DNA of 18,755 nt from JAIVJZ01 sp035296385 (GCA_035296385.1 DATHBB010000109.1:1-18755), one strand, 5' to 3'; positions 1-8,248 are shown, counted from the first letter of the stretch. Notes: a model not told the origin generated them from the letters alone. Numbers and translations: made by a program.

Positions 1-1
1 T

Positions 2-820
2 ATGGCTGGCTCTATCGTTTTCGTCGGCATCGCCCCGCACCCGCCGATCATGGTCCCGGAGGTCGGGCGGGAAGCCGTCGCCGAAGTGCGCGGCTCGATA
101 GACGCGATGCGCGAACTGACCGGACGCATCATCGCGTGCGGCGCGGAGACAGTCATTATCGTCTCGCCGCATGCGCCGCTCGACGCGCGTGCCTTCGTCA
201 CCTACCATGAGCCGGAACTGCGCGGCGACTTCGCCAACTTTCGCGCGCCGCAAGCGACCATACGCGCGCCACTCGATCTCGAACTCCTCGAAGCGATCAC
301 TTCATCCGCCGCCGAAGACGGCTACCACGTCATCCCGCTCGAAGGCTACGAACTCGATCACGGAACCGCTGTCCCGCTCTATTTCCTGCTGCGCAACAAC
401 TGGCGTGGGCGCGTCGTCGCGCTCGGCTACAGTTTTCTGTCAAACGAAGATCACGTGCGTTTCGGCGCGTGCCTGCGTCGCGCTGTCGTCGCTTCGGGTC
501 GCGCCGTTGCGTTTGTCGCGAGCGGCGACTTGAGCCACCGCCTGACGCCCGACGCGCCCGCAGGCTACAACCCGCAAGCGCACCTCTTCGACGAACAGGT
601 GGTCGCATCCATCAGCGAAAGCGCGCCCGAACGCATCGTCCAGATAGATCAAAATCTGCGACGCCTCGCGGGCGAGTGCGGTTATCGCTCGATGCTCGTC
701 GCCATCGGGACGGACGACGGATCGAATCGCGATTGCGAAGTTTTGCATTACGAAGCGCCCTTCGGCGTCGGCTACATGGTCGCACAACTGGCGCGGGCGG
801 CGCGGGCGGAAAATTTATGA
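2..820 (+). CDS. LigB-type class III extradiol dioxygenase-like protein (AmmeMemoRadiSam-associated)
   Basis: This 272-residue protein resembles the LigB/class III extradiol dioxygenase fold. In many bacteria that fold is fused to, or encoded beside, AMMECR1 in the AmmeMemoRadiSam group. Candidate metal-ligand histidines are His13 in APHPP, His57 in SPHAP, His120 in LDHG and His179 in SGDLSH. The ATG at position 2 gives the expected N-terminus, a beta strand leading straight into the PHPP motif, so the gene is probably complete although no upstream ribosome site is visible. Its TGA overlaps the ATG of the AMMECR1 gene in an ATGA junction, which implies translational coupling. The physiological substrate of this family is unknown, and I do not infer dioxygenase activity on aromatic compounds. 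The radical SAM and Memo partners, if present, would lie upstream of the window. Confidence 0.82.
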   Translation: MAGSIVFVGIAPHPPIMVPEVGREAVAEVRGSIDAMRELTGRIIACGAETVIIVSPHAPLDARAFVTYHEPELRGDFANFRAPQATIRAPLDLELLEAITSSAAEDGYHVIPLEGYELDHGTAVPLYFLLRNNWRGRVVALGYSFLSNEDHVRFGACLRRAVVASGRAVAFVASGDLSHRLTPDAPAGYNPQAHLFDEQVVASISESAPERIVQIDQNLRRLAGECGYRSMLVAIGTDDGSNRDCEVLHYEAPFGVGYMVAQLARAARAENL

Positions 821-1434
821 ACCCTGAGACTGAGATGAACGGGCGCGACGACGACACAAACGTCGCCGACGCCGCACAGCTTCCACGCGGCGACGCGGCG
901 ACGGCACGCGCGGAAGACGACCGCTTGCCCGAACTCGCGCGCCTCACCGTCGAAACTTTCGTGCGCGAGGGGCGCGTGCTTGACGTTCCCGCGGTCTCCG
1001 AGGATTCGCTGCTCGGCCAGCGCGCGGCGTGCTTCGTCTCGCTTAAAACCCGCGGAGGAGATTTGCGCGGCTGCATCGGCACGGTCGAACCCGTGCAAGC
1101 GACGCTCGCCGAAGAACTCATACACAATGCCATCAGCGCGGCGACGCGCGACCCGCGCTTTTTGCCCGTCGCAGCGTCCGAACTCGCGCATCTGCGTTAT
1201 TCGGTTGACGTACTCTCGCCGCCGGAGCCAGCCAGTTTTGAGGAATTGGACCCCAAAACTTACGGCCTCATCGTGGAAGACGCGCGCGGGCACAGGCGCG
1301 GTTTGCTCCTGCCCGATCTCGAAGGCGTCGAGACGGCAGAACAACAGTTGCAGATCACCGCACGTAAGGCCGGAATCCCGCCCGGCGCGGACGTGAAGTT
1401 GTATCGCTTCCGAGTTCGCCGCTACGGCGAATGA
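817..1434 (+). CDS. AMMECR1 domain protein (AmmeMemoRadiSam system protein A-like)
   Basis: The protein has 205 residues. Residues 1-35 are a polar, acidic, probably disordered extension, and the AMMECR1 domain follows. The diagnostic LRGCIGT motif is at residues 83-89. Further family features are the ATRDPRF segment, the YSVDVLSPPEP strand and the C-terminal LYRFRVRRYGE. The start at 817 is chosen because its ATG overlaps the preceding stop (ATGA), the usual sign of coupled translation; an ATG at 835 would shorten the protein by six residues. AMMECR1 proteins are broadly conserved, but their biochemical role is not established. In many bacteria the domain is fused C-terminal to the LigB-like domain; here the two are separate, adjacent genes. 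Confidence 0.85.
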   Translation: MNPETEMNGRDDDTNVADAAQLPRGDAATARAEDDRLPELARLTVETFVREGRVLDVPAVSEDSLLGQRAACFVSLKTRGGDLRGCIGTVEPVQATLAEELIHNAISAATRDPRFLPVAASELAHLRYSVDVLSPPEPASFEELDPKTYGLIVEDARGHRRGLLLPDLEGVETAEQQLQITARKAGIPPGADVKLYRFRVRRYGE

Positions 1435-1477
1435 AAAGCGCCTGTTCTAAATCCCAAGCACAAGGAGCAAGATTGAA

Positions 1478-1699
1478 ATGGCAGATATAGCAGATAACGA
1501 TAAAACCAAAACGCCCTCCGGCGAGGCCGCAGCGCCGGACATGACATCCGATACCACGACGGAGGATCGTCGTGCGCTCGACATAGGCGAATCGGGACAA
1601 TTCGCGCCCGGCGGCTACTACAATCAACAGGGCGCGACGAGAACAGACCGCATTGACCTGGACGAGCAAGTCAGCAGCGCGCTCGACGATAAAGGTTAA
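1478..1699 (+). CDS. Small acidic hypothetical protein
   Basis: This 73-residue product is not recognised. It is rich in Asp, Glu, Thr, Ala and Gly, has no hydrophobic segment, signal peptide or cysteine, and is probably largely disordered. Its C-terminal half is the less simple part, with GQFAPGGYYNQQGATRTDR followed by IDLDEQ. An AAGGAG ribosome site at 1462-1467 lies 10 nt before the ATG, which supports real translation. The gene starts 43 nt after the AMMECR1 stop on the same strand and is followed by a strong hairpin terminator, so it looks like the last gene of that operon. The function cannot be inferred from the sequence. Confidence 0.65.
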   Translation: MADIADNDKTKTPSGEAAAPDMTSDTTTEDRRALDIGESGQFAPGGYYNQQGATRTDRIDLDEQVSSALDDKG

Positions 1700-1733
1700 A
1701 CTCGACCGTTCACGGCGCACCTTTCGCCCGATC

Positions 1734-1775
1734 ATAAATAAAGGGCGCGGTCCTCAGGCCGCGCCCTTTATTTAT
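1734..1775. terminator. Bidirectional intrinsic terminator
   Basis: Perfect 17-bp arms at 1734-1750 and 1759-1775 enclose an 8-nt loop. The stem has a GC-rich core (GGGCGCGG) and an AT-rich base. The right arm ends in TTTATTTAT, and the mirror strand reads the same, so it can act in both directions. It lies between the forward operon ending at 1699 and gyrB converging from the right. Confidence 0.85.
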
Positions 1776-1800
1776 ACGGAGTGCCGATTTTTCAACACAT

Positions 1801-1838
1801 AAAAAAGCCGCTGCATGCGCGAGTTGCATGCAGCGGGC
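1801..1838 (-). terminator. gyrB intrinsic terminator
   Basis: Arms at 1808-1818 (CCGCTGCATGC) and 1826-1836 form an 11-bp stem with a 7-nt loop. Read on the minus strand, the stem is followed directly by six T residues (complement of 1801-1806), the classical intrinsic terminator layout. It lies about 100 nt past the gyrB stop. On the plus strand no T run follows, so it is directional. Confidence 0.85.
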
Positions 1839-1933
1839 AATGATCCACAGGAGGAAAGGAGGGCATTTTAAGCGAGCACGCGCGCCCGTGTCAAATTTCC
1901 AATCGCGCGTGCCCGCCGAAACAGCCGGAGGAC

Positions 1934-4378
1934 TTAAATGTCCAGATTTTTCACGTCCAGCGCGTTGTCTTCGATGAACTTGCGGCGCGGTTCGACGGCG
2001 TCGCCCATCAAGACCGTGAAGATTTGATCCGTCTCCACCGCATCGTCAATTTTAACTTGCAACAGCGTGCGCTTCTCCGGGTTCATCGTCGTCTCCCAAA
2101 GCTGTTCGGGATTCATCTCGCCCAGACCCTTGTAGCGCTGTATGCTCAAGTCCTTCTTCGCCGTCGCCAGAACCCTGTCCAGGAGCGCCTCACGCGTCTC
2201 GATATTCTCGCTCGTCCCGTTCTCGCCGAAGACGAACGGCGCGGCCAAACTCTCCTCCAGAGTTTTATGCAACTCGACCGACTTCTGGAACTCGACGTGA
2301 CTCGCGAGATTCCAGTCAATCAGCACTCTGGTGCCGCTCGAAGCCATGATTTCGATTGACCATAGCCCGTGCTCATCATCCCTCAACAAATCCGTGCGAT
2401 AACCGGCCTTAGCCAGACGCCCTTCGACGGCAAGCAGAAGTTCTTTGCTCTCATTCTGGAAGACGCTGCGAAGGTTCGAGTTTTTCTCACGACGCAGGAC
2501 GCCTTTTCGCCCCGCGAACGCGTCGAGCAAGGTGGCGAGCAAGCGTTCGTCATTGCCCAGACGGCGCACGAGTTTCTCGCAGTATCGCTTGTACTCGACC
2601 ATCTGTTCCAGAGAACGCGCCAAATCCTTCCCTTCAATCATCTCCCCGTCGGCGGACTTCACTTTGGCTTCGCCCGTAGCCTGCCGCATCATGTAACGAA
2701 CCATCGAGCGTTCGTCTTTAATATACTCCTCTTTCTTACCACGTTTCACTTTGAACAACGGAGGCTGGGCGATATAAATGTGCCCGGATTCAATGAGTTC
2801 CGGCATTTGCCGGTAAAAGAAAGTGAGAAGCAGCGTGCGGATGTGCGAGCCGTCAACGTCGGCGTCAGTCATAAAGACGATTTTATGATAACGGAGTCTT
2901 CCGAGGTCGAAATCGTCCTTACCGATGCCCGTTCCGAGCGCGGTGATTAGCGTCTTAATCTCGCTATGGCCGAGCATTTTGTCGAAGCGCGCCTTCTCCA
3001 CGTTCAAGATTTTACCTTTTAACGGGAGAACCGCCTGATTCTTCCGGTCGCGCCCCTGCTTGGCGCTGCCGCCCGCCGAATCGCCCTCTACGATGTACAA
3101 CTCGCACAGCGTGGGGTCGCGTTCCTGACAGTCCGCGAGTTTGCCGGGGAGCATCGTTGAGCCGATGACGCCCTTGCGCACGATCTCGCGAGCCTTGCGT
3201 GCTGCCTCACGTGCGCGCGCGGCGTCGATGGCTTTTCCGACGATGCGCTTGGCGACGGTGGGGTTCTGCTCGAAAAACTCCGTCAGACGCTCGTTCAGGA
3301 AAGATTCGACCGCGCCTTTCACGTCCGAGTTCAGCTTGCCTTTGGTCTGGCCTTCAAACTGCGGCTGCGGCAGTTTGACGGAGATGACGGCGACCAGGCC
3401 TTCGCGCACGTCGTCGCCCGTGAGCGACGTTTTGAAGTTTTTGGCGAGTCCGGAGGACTGCGCGTAGGCGTTGATGGTGCGCGTGAAGGCTGAGCGGAAG
3501 CCGGAGAGGTGCGTGCCGCCGTCAACCGTGTTGATGTTGTTGGCGAAGGAATAGACCTTTTCGTCGTAGGCGTCGTTGTACTGGATCGCCACTTCGACCG
3601 AGAGCGCGTCGCCGACGCGTTCGAAATAGAGCGGCTTGTCGTGCAGGACGCTCTTGTTCTTATTCAGGTGTTTGACAAATTCGGCGATGCCGCCCTTGTA
3701 ATAAAACTCGTGCGAGCGTTCCGGCTCCTCGCGTTCGTCGCGGATGGTGATGCGGATGCCTTTGTTAAGAAAGGCTTTTTCGCGCAGACGCTCAGAGAGT
3801 TTGTCGAAACTGAACTCGGTAACATCGAAAATGGACGAGTCGGGCTTGAAGGTGATCTTCGTGCCGCGCTTGCGCGTCTTCCCCGTCGCTTCCAATTTCG
3901 CCACAGAGATGCCCTGCTTGTATTCCTGCTCGTAAGTCGACCCATCCCTCCAGATTTCCAGTCGAAGCCACTCAGAGAGGAAATTTACGCAAGAGACGCC
4001 CACTCCGTGCAGACCTCCGGACACCTTGTAGGCGTTTGAGTCGAATTTCCCGCCCGCGTGGAGTTTCGTCATCACGACTTCGGCAGCGGATTTGCGCTCG
4101 CCCTTGTGGTAATCCACCGGGATGCCGCGCCCGTTGTCGATGACCGTGATCGAGTTGTCGAGATGAATGGTGACATCTACGGTGTCGCAATAGCCTGCGA
4201 GCGCTTCGTCAATCGAGTTATCTACGACTTCATAGACGAGGTGGTGGAGGCCGATGTCGCCGGTCGAGCCGATGTACATGGCGGGACGTTTGCGCACCGC
4301 TTCGCGGCCTTCGAGAACCGTGATCGAAGTCGAGTCGTAGCTCATATTTTTCTTAGATGTGTTGATTGCTGTTGACAA
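1934..4378 (-). CDS. gyrB: DNA gyrase subunit B
   Basis: This is the ATPase subunit of DNA gyrase, which introduces negative supercoils together with GyrA. The 814 residues are close to the E. coli length. The GHKL ATPase domain shows EVVDNSIDEA (catalytic Glu50, Asn54), DNGRG at 81-85 and GGLHGVG at 121-127; the QTK loop is at 344-346. The TOPRIM domain shows EGDSAGG at 431-437 and DADVDG at 505-510, and the tail has RYKGLGEMNPEQLW from 748. Residues of about 550-735 form the extra domain seen in Gram-negative-type GyrB and absent from the roughly 640-residue forms. The start is TTG, chosen because GAGGAG at 4385-4390 sits 6 nt upstream; an ATG at residue 12 lacks a good ribosome site. It lies 83 nt downstream of recF on the same strand, and a terminator follows. 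Confidence 0.97.
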   Translation of the reverse strand: MSTAINTSKKNMSYDSTSITVLEGREAVRKRPAMYIGSTGDIGLHHLVYEVVDNSIDEALAGYCDTVDVTIHLDNSITVIDNGRGIPVDYHKGERKSAAEVVMTKLHAGGKFDSNAYKVSGGLHGVGVSCVNFLSEWLRLEIWRDGSTYEQEYKQGISVAKLEATGKTRKRGTKITFKPDSSIFDVTEFSFDKLSERLREKAFLNKGIRITIRDEREEPERSHEFYYKGGIAEFVKHLNKNKSVLHDKPLYFERVGDALSVEVAIQYNDAYDEKVYSFANNINTVDGGTHLSGFRSAFTRTINAYAQSSGLAKNFKTSLTGDDVREGLVAVISVKLPQPQFEGQTKGKLNSDVKGAVESFLNERLTEFFEQNPTVAKRIVGKAIDAARAREAARKAREIVRKGVIGSTMLPGKLADCQERDPTLCELYIVEGDSAGGSAKQGRDRKNQAVLPLKGKILNVEKARFDKMLGHSEIKTLITALGTGIGKDDFDLGRLRYHKIVFMTDADVDGSHIRTLLLTFFYRQMPELIESGHIYIAQPPLFKVKRGKKEEYIKDERSMVRYMMRQATGEAKVKSADGEMIEGKDLARSLEQMVEYKRYCEKLVRRLGNDERLLATLLDAFAGRKGVLRREKNSNLRSVFQNESKELLLAVEGRLAKAGYRTDLLRDDEHGLWSIEIMASSGTRVLIDWNLASHVEFQKSVELHKTLEESLAAPFVFGENGTSENIETREALLDRVLATAKKDLSIQRYKGLGEMNPEQLWETTMNPEKRTLLQVKIDDAVETDQIFTVLMGDAVEPRRKFIEDNALDVKNLDI

Positions 4379-4461
4379 ACTAAACTCCTCTTTCTAACTG
4401 CTCATGACGACTTTTGTTCTATTGAGAACGTCGGCAGAAGACGACTGAAATCATGCTCGAT

Positions 4462-5613
4462 TTAGATGCTCGAAGCGCCCTTCGAGGATGTCGAAATCTG
4501 GCTTTCGGGAGTGCCGCTCGAAGTGGCCGCGCCGTCTCTCACCTCGAAAATTTCGGCGCGCGCCGCATATTGCTCGACGACGCTTTCTTTGGAGGTCGTC
4601 ACGAAGGTCTGTGTGCGCCCTTCGAGGTGCTCCAAGAGGTGATTTATGCGTTTCCGGTCAAGCTCCGCGTCCACGTCGTCGAGCAAAAAAACCGGATACT
4701 CGTTGTGCCACGAATGATACACGGAAATTGCGGCTAAGTCAAGTATTATCAATGCGCTACGCTGTTGGCCGGAACTCCCGAAAGAGCGTATATCCCGCCC
4801 GTCAAACAACACTTCCAACTCGTCTCTGTGCGGCCCTATGAGCGAGTAACCGGCGGACATTTCCGCCTGCATGCGGAACTGCAAACGCTCCGATATCAGC
4901 GCCTCGTAGTCGCTTAAATCCCCCTTCCCTTCGAGCGACGAAACGTAGCGCACGGTCACTTCCTCGCGCCCGAAAAGACGGCGTTCGAGGACACTGTTGA
5001 CGCGCTCGACGTAGTCGGTGCGTGCGCGGTGAATGGCGGCGCTCAAATTGACGAGTTGCTCGTTCCAGGGGGCGAGGCGCGCGGCGGTTTCGGCGGCGCT
5101 GAGTTCGGCGTCGGCGGCATCTGCCAGCAGGCGGTTTTTCTGTTTGATGACGCGCTGGTAATCGGAGATCGTCTGCACGTAGGCGTGGTGCATCGAGACG
5201 ACGCCGCGATCCAGAAACTTACGCCGCGCTTCGGGCGCGCCGCGCACGACCTCCAACTCGTCCGCCGTAAAAGCGACGACGTGGAGTTGCCCCAGATAAC
5301 GAGCGACGGATTCGCGTTTGCCGTTGACGCTGAGAGTCTTCGTGTTGTTTTGAATCGTGACCTGTAGATCGCGCTGGACTTCTTGGCTTCGCGCGACGCG
5401 ACCGCGCACGACGGCCAACTCTTCGTCGAAGCGGACTGTCTCTTGAGGTTTCTGCGTGCGGAAGGATTTGGACGTGGCGAGCAGGTAAATGGCTTCCAGC
5501 CAGTTTGTTTTGCCCTGACCGTTATCGCCGTAGATAATGTTGAGTCCCGCGCCCCAGGAGACTTTGCCGCTCAAATTTCTGAAACAGTGAGCCTCAAGTG
5601 ATTCGAGCAGCAT
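4462..5613 (-). CDS. recF: DNA replication and repair protein RecF
   Basis: RecF is an SMC-like ABC ATPase that helps load RecA at single-strand gaps together with RecO and RecR. The 383 residues are slightly longer than usual because of a Ser/Thr/Gly-rich tail after about residue 360. Walker A is GDNGQGKTN at 29-37. The signature SFGSSGQQR spans 278-286, and Walker B is VFLLDDVDAELD from 308. The N-terminus MLLESLEAHCFRNL matches the normal family start, so the ATG at 5613 is trusted, although no ribosome site precedes it; a TAAAAT element lies 7 nt upstream instead. The gene lies between gyrB and an unrelated forward gene that separates it from dnaN. Confidence 0.96.
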   Translation of the reverse strand: MLLESLEAHCFRNLSGKVSWGAGLNIIYGDNGQGKTNWLEAIYLLATSKSFRTQKPQETVRFDEELAVVRGRVARSQEVQRDLQVTIQNNTKTLSVNGKRESVARYLGQLHVVAFTADELEVVRGAPEARRKFLDRGVVSMHHAYVQTISDYQRVIKQKNRLLADAADAELSAAETAARLAPWNEQLVNLSAAIHRARTDYVERVNSVLERRLFGREEVTVRYVSSLEGKGDLSDYEALISERLQFRMQAEMSAGYSLIGPHRDELEVLFDGRDIRSFGSSGQQRSALIILDLAAISVYHSWHNEYPVFLLDDVDAELDRKRINHLLEHLEGRTQTFVTTSKESVVEQYAARAEIFEVRDGAATSSGTPESQISTSSKGASSI

Positions 5614-5620
5614 GTGCCGA

Positions 5621-5650
5621 ATTTTAACACACGCTGCTCGGCGTCGTCGC
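5621..5650 (-). promoter_or_regulatory. Possible recF promoter giving a near-leaderless mRNA
   Basis: On the minus strand TAAAAT (complement of 5621-5626) matches the -10 consensus at five of six bases and ends 7 nt before the recF ATG. Transcription would then begin at or next to the start codon. The -35 region is weak: GCGACG, an 18-nt spacer away, matches at three positions. The absence of a ribosome site fits a leaderless message, but this is only suggestive. Confidence 0.35.
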
Positions 5651-5851
5651 CGCTAAAGGGGCGCGGGCGGGAAAGAGTTGATCGTGTCTCATGGAATCAA
5701 AGCCGGTAACTGATGGCTCTCTAAAGTTGTTAATTTTACGTATCACTATTTTTCGAGTACGGTTTAGTAACACACCATCGAGCATCCATTCATTTCCGAA
5801 GAGGCCGCGACGCGCCTCAGACGTTGGGCTGCTTTTCGGGAATAATAATTC

Positions 5852-5880
5852 TTGACTTGGGCGGCGTCTGCTACTTTAAT
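5852..5880 (+). promoter_or_regulatory. Sigma70-type promoter for the unknown gene at 5911
   Basis: TTGACT at 5852-5857 and TTTAAT at 5875-5880 are separated by exactly 17 nt, each matching the consensus at five of six positions. The predicted transcription start near 5887 leaves a leader of about 24 nt that contains the ribosome site. This also argues against translation starting further upstream at 5824. Confidence 0.75.
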
Positions 5881-5910
5881 TGTGGCTTTAGATGCTTTGG
5901 AGAGAACATC

Positions 5911-6849
5911 ATGGCTGAGAAAAATGTTACGCTTATTTTATTACAGGCCGACCGGAAATTATGGGCTGGAAAGGGCGCGCGGCTGCAAGTCACCGACGTT
6001 ACCCGGAAAGAGCTTAGGGTTCTCCGCAACCAGCCTCTCCAACCCAAGTCTCACACGGTTCTGATCGAACTTGACCTGCTCTTCGACGCCGGACAGGTCT
6101 ACGGGATTTCAGTTGAGTCTAAGGGCCACCGGACGGCATGGCAGCTCATCAACCGACGCACGTTCCTTCGCCAGACAGCAGGGACGGAAGTTGAAGTTAA
6201 AGACCACATCATGCGGTTGATGCTCGCCCCCCGAAAGACATCATCCTCAGACCTTGACGGCGGGTACCGGCACCTGCTTGACCGTGGCTCGCCGATGATC
6301 GCCGACGGCACCGGGCTGAACGAATCGGCCTACCTCAATCTCAAAGACATACCGAAAATGGCGCTGCTCAATATCGAGGCCAAGCTGCGCGGCACGCGCG
6401 TGGGCGGCGTACCCTTGATCTCTTTCGTCGAGGGCGTGAGACACGTCGCGGTAGATCGCCTCTTTCTCTTCATGCGGTCGGAGGTAAAACAGCTCATCGA
6501 AGACTCCCCCGACTTCGCGAGCGCCCCCGGACACGGTGTGCCCGAAAACACGCCGATAGACCTGCCAGCCCACCCGGACAGTTGGAAGCACAAGCGCTTC
6601 GGGGCAGGCAATCTACAACTCTCGTTCTCCAAAACGTCTGCGCCGATGCCTGGCAATCCCACCAAGCAGGTCTTCTCCGTCGATGCGGACGTTGATTTGG
6701 AGAAAGGGCTGTTACACGTCTTCGAGTGGCTCGACAATAAGTTGCTGCACCCGGATAAGAAGACGGATCAAACTCAGGTCTACAGCCTGCTCTTTTCGCA
6801 GGGCATCATCCCCGGCTATACACTCAACCCGCTCACTGATGCCGGTTAA
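5911..6849 (+). CDS. Hypothetical protein between recF and dnaN
   Basis: This 312-residue protein is not recognised. The ATG at 5911 is chosen because GGAGAG at 5899-5904 lies 6 nt upstream and a promoter just before it would start transcription near 5887; the open frame continues back to 5824, inside the promoter. Residues 1 to about 105 look like alternating beta strands ending in MRLMLAP, possibly a beta-sandwich. Residues of about 140-300 look mixed alpha/beta, with an ALLNIEAKL helix, a GNLQLSF strand and a FSVDADVDLEKGLLHVFEWLDN segment. There is no signal peptide, membrane segment or cysteine pair, so a soluble cytoplasmic protein is likely. It is transcribed toward the origin, opposite to recF and dnaN. 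I recall, without certainty, similar uncharacterised proteins in other soil bacteria. No function is assigned. Confidence 0.75.
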   Translation: MAEKNVTLILLQADRKLWAGKGARLQVTDVTRKELRVLRNQPLQPKSHTVLIELDLLFDAGQVYGISVESKGHRTAWQLINRRTFLRQTAGTEVEVKDHIMRLMLAPRKTSSSDLDGGYRHLLDRGSPMIADGTGLNESAYLNLKDIPKMALLNIEAKLRGTRVGGVPLISFVEGVRHVAVDRLFLFMRSEVKQLIEDSPDFASAPGHGVPENTPIDLPAHPDSWKHKRFGAGNLQLSFSKTSAPMPGNPTKQVFSVDADVDLEKGLLHVFEWLDNKLLHPDKKTDQTQVYSLLFSQGIIPGYTLNPLTDAG

Positions 6850-7002
6850 AAGGAAGAATAATAATTAACGGGCGTAACTGTGAGCATTGGTGAGTCGAAG
6901 TTCGGCGCTGCCTGGCAAGTCAGTTGAGCGGAGCGGTTCTCACGGCATGGCTCACCTCATCTTTTTTGCCGTGTGGCCTCAACGTCGTTCCTCGGCGGCT
7001 TC

Positions 7003-7026
7003 AAACAAAACTTCGCTCAGGCGAAG
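7003..7026 (-). terminator. Possible downstream dnaN terminator
   Basis: CTTCGC (7011-7016) and GCGAAG (7021-7026) form a 6-bp stem with a 4-nt loop. On the minus strand it is followed by TTTTGTTT (complement of 7003-7010). The stem is short but the layout is right for a backup terminator behind the hairpin at 7059-7088. Confidence 0.5.
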
Positions 7027-7057
7027 AATTCAAACACAAACAGACACCAAACAGCAC

Positions 7058-7088
7058 AAAAGAACACGAATGATGTTTCGTGTTCTTT
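7058..7088. terminator. Hairpin terminator between converging dnaN and the unknown gene
   Basis: AAAGAACACGAA (7059-7070) and its exact reverse complement (7077-7088) form a 12-bp stem with a 6-nt loop. The stem base is T-rich in both directions: minus-strand reading ends in TTCTTTTG, plus-strand reading in TTCTTTC. It lies 48 nt past the dnaN stop. The rest of 6850-7135 shows a plus-strand T6 run at 6962-6967 with only weak pairing upstream, and no gene. Confidence 0.65.
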
Positions 7089-7135
7089 CATGCGTTCATT
7101 CGCTCTCAGGGTTTGAGAGTTCGAGACTTCAACGG

Positions 7136-8248
7136 TCAGAGGCGCATCGGCATGACGATGTATTTGTAATCGTAGTCGGTGTCGGAAGCGAGGCGTAGTT
7201 GCGCCTGCGAATTTCCGTCTTTGAACTCGAAGGCGACCTGGCCGTCGCTGGCGACGTTGAGGAAATCCTGTAGATACTGCGCGTTGAAACCGATCTCGGT
7301 GTCGTCGCCCGAATATTCCGTCGAGACGCTTTCGCGCGCTTCGCCCTCTTCAGCCGTCTGCGAACTGATTTGCAAATTGTTGTCCGCGAGGTGGAATTTG
7401 ATGGCGTGCGAGCGGTCGTCGGCCATGAGGGCGACGCGGCGTATGGCCTGACCGAGCGCGGCGCTGTCGAACATGGCCGACTTGTCGTTGTTTTTCGGGA
7501 TAACCATGTCGTAGTTCGGAAACTGGCCGGTGAGCGTGCGCGAAATGAGTAGTCTGGAGCCGACTTCGAAGTAAATGTGGTTTTCGTCTGTGGCGAGGCC
7601 GATTTCGCCGTCGTAGCCCGCGGTCAGTTTCGTCAGTTCGGCGAGAGTTTTGCGCGGAATCAGCGCGTCGAGAGTTTCGGTCGGGGCTTTTTCGCCCAAA
7701 TCCTTGCGCTCGATGTAGGCGAGGCGGTGGCCGTCGGTCGTGATCATGCGCCCGCCCGTTTTGTCGAGGATGAACTTTGCGCCCGACAGCGTGTAGCGCG
7801 ATTCTTCGAGCGTGATGGCGAAGATGGTGCGGTCGATGAAGGTTTTGAAGATGCTGGCGGGCAGTTTGATTGAAGAGGCACGGAAGTTCGGAATCTCCGG
7901 GAACGTGTCGCGCTCGACTCCGGCGATGCGGAAGTTGGAGCGCTCGCACTTGACGCTCGCCCAGTTGTTCTCATCCTTGCGAAAGTTGACGGTCGAATCG
8001 GGCAGCACGCGCGCGATGTCGAACAGCTTGCGCGCGCTGACGCACATCGAGCCTTGCGTCTTGATGTCGGCTTCGGCCTCGCAGCGCAGCGTGGCGTCGA
8101 GGTCTGTGCCGATGAGACGAATCGTGTTCTCGCCGACCGACTCGATGAGGATGTTTGAGAGTACGGGAATCGTGTTCTTCTTCTCGACAATGCCCTGCAC
8201 GAACCCGAGTTCTTTTTGCAGAGCGTTCTTGCTAATGCTGAATTCCAT
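7136..8248 (-). CDS. dnaN: DNA polymerase III subunit beta (sliding clamp)
   Basis: The beta clamp encircles DNA as a dimer and tethers polymerase III. The 370 residues are normal length for three clamp domains. The N-terminus MEFSISKNALQKELGFVQGI is typical of the family. Other family features are the central segment with SRYTLSGAKF and TTDGHRLAY and the C-terminal YKYIVMPMRL, which is characteristic. The start ATG is preceded by an AGAGGAGA ribosome site (complement of 8258-8265) about 9 nt upstream. It is downstream of dnaA on the same strand, but the 381-bp origin region separates them. A weak promoter candidate lies in that gap (TTGAAA, 15 nt, TAAATT on the minus strand, complement of 8282-8308). 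Confidence 0.97.
   Translation of the reverse strand: MEFSISKNALQKELGFVQGIVEKKNTIPVLSNILIESVGENTIRLIGTDLDATLRCEAEADIKTQGSMCVSARKLFDIARVLPDSTVNFRKDENNWASVKCERSNFRIAGVERDTFPEIPNFRASSIKLPASIFKTFIDRTIFAITLEESRYTLSGAKFILDKTGGRMITTDGHRLAYIERKDLGEKAPTETLDALIPRKTLAELTKLTAGYDGEIGLATDENHIYFEVGSRLLISRTLTGQFPNYDMVIPKNNDKSAMFDSAALGQAIRRVALMADDRSHAIKFHLADNNLQISSQTAEEGEARESVSTEYSGDDTEIGFNAQYLQDFLNVASDGQVAFEFKDGNSQAQLRLASDTDYDYKYIVMPMRL

Noticed and set aside
469..816. Upstream extension of the AMMECR1 frame inside the LigB-like gene
   Set aside because: It is the out-of-frame shadow of the LigB-like gene; the Arg-rich translation has no AMMECR1 features, and the ATGA overlap gives a natural start.
5824..5910. 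Upstream extension of the unknown gene by 29 residues
   Set aside because: The extension covers the -35 and -10 elements, lacks a ribosome site and contains a Cys/Phe-rich stretch unlike the rest; the ATG at 5911 has both promoter and ribosome site.
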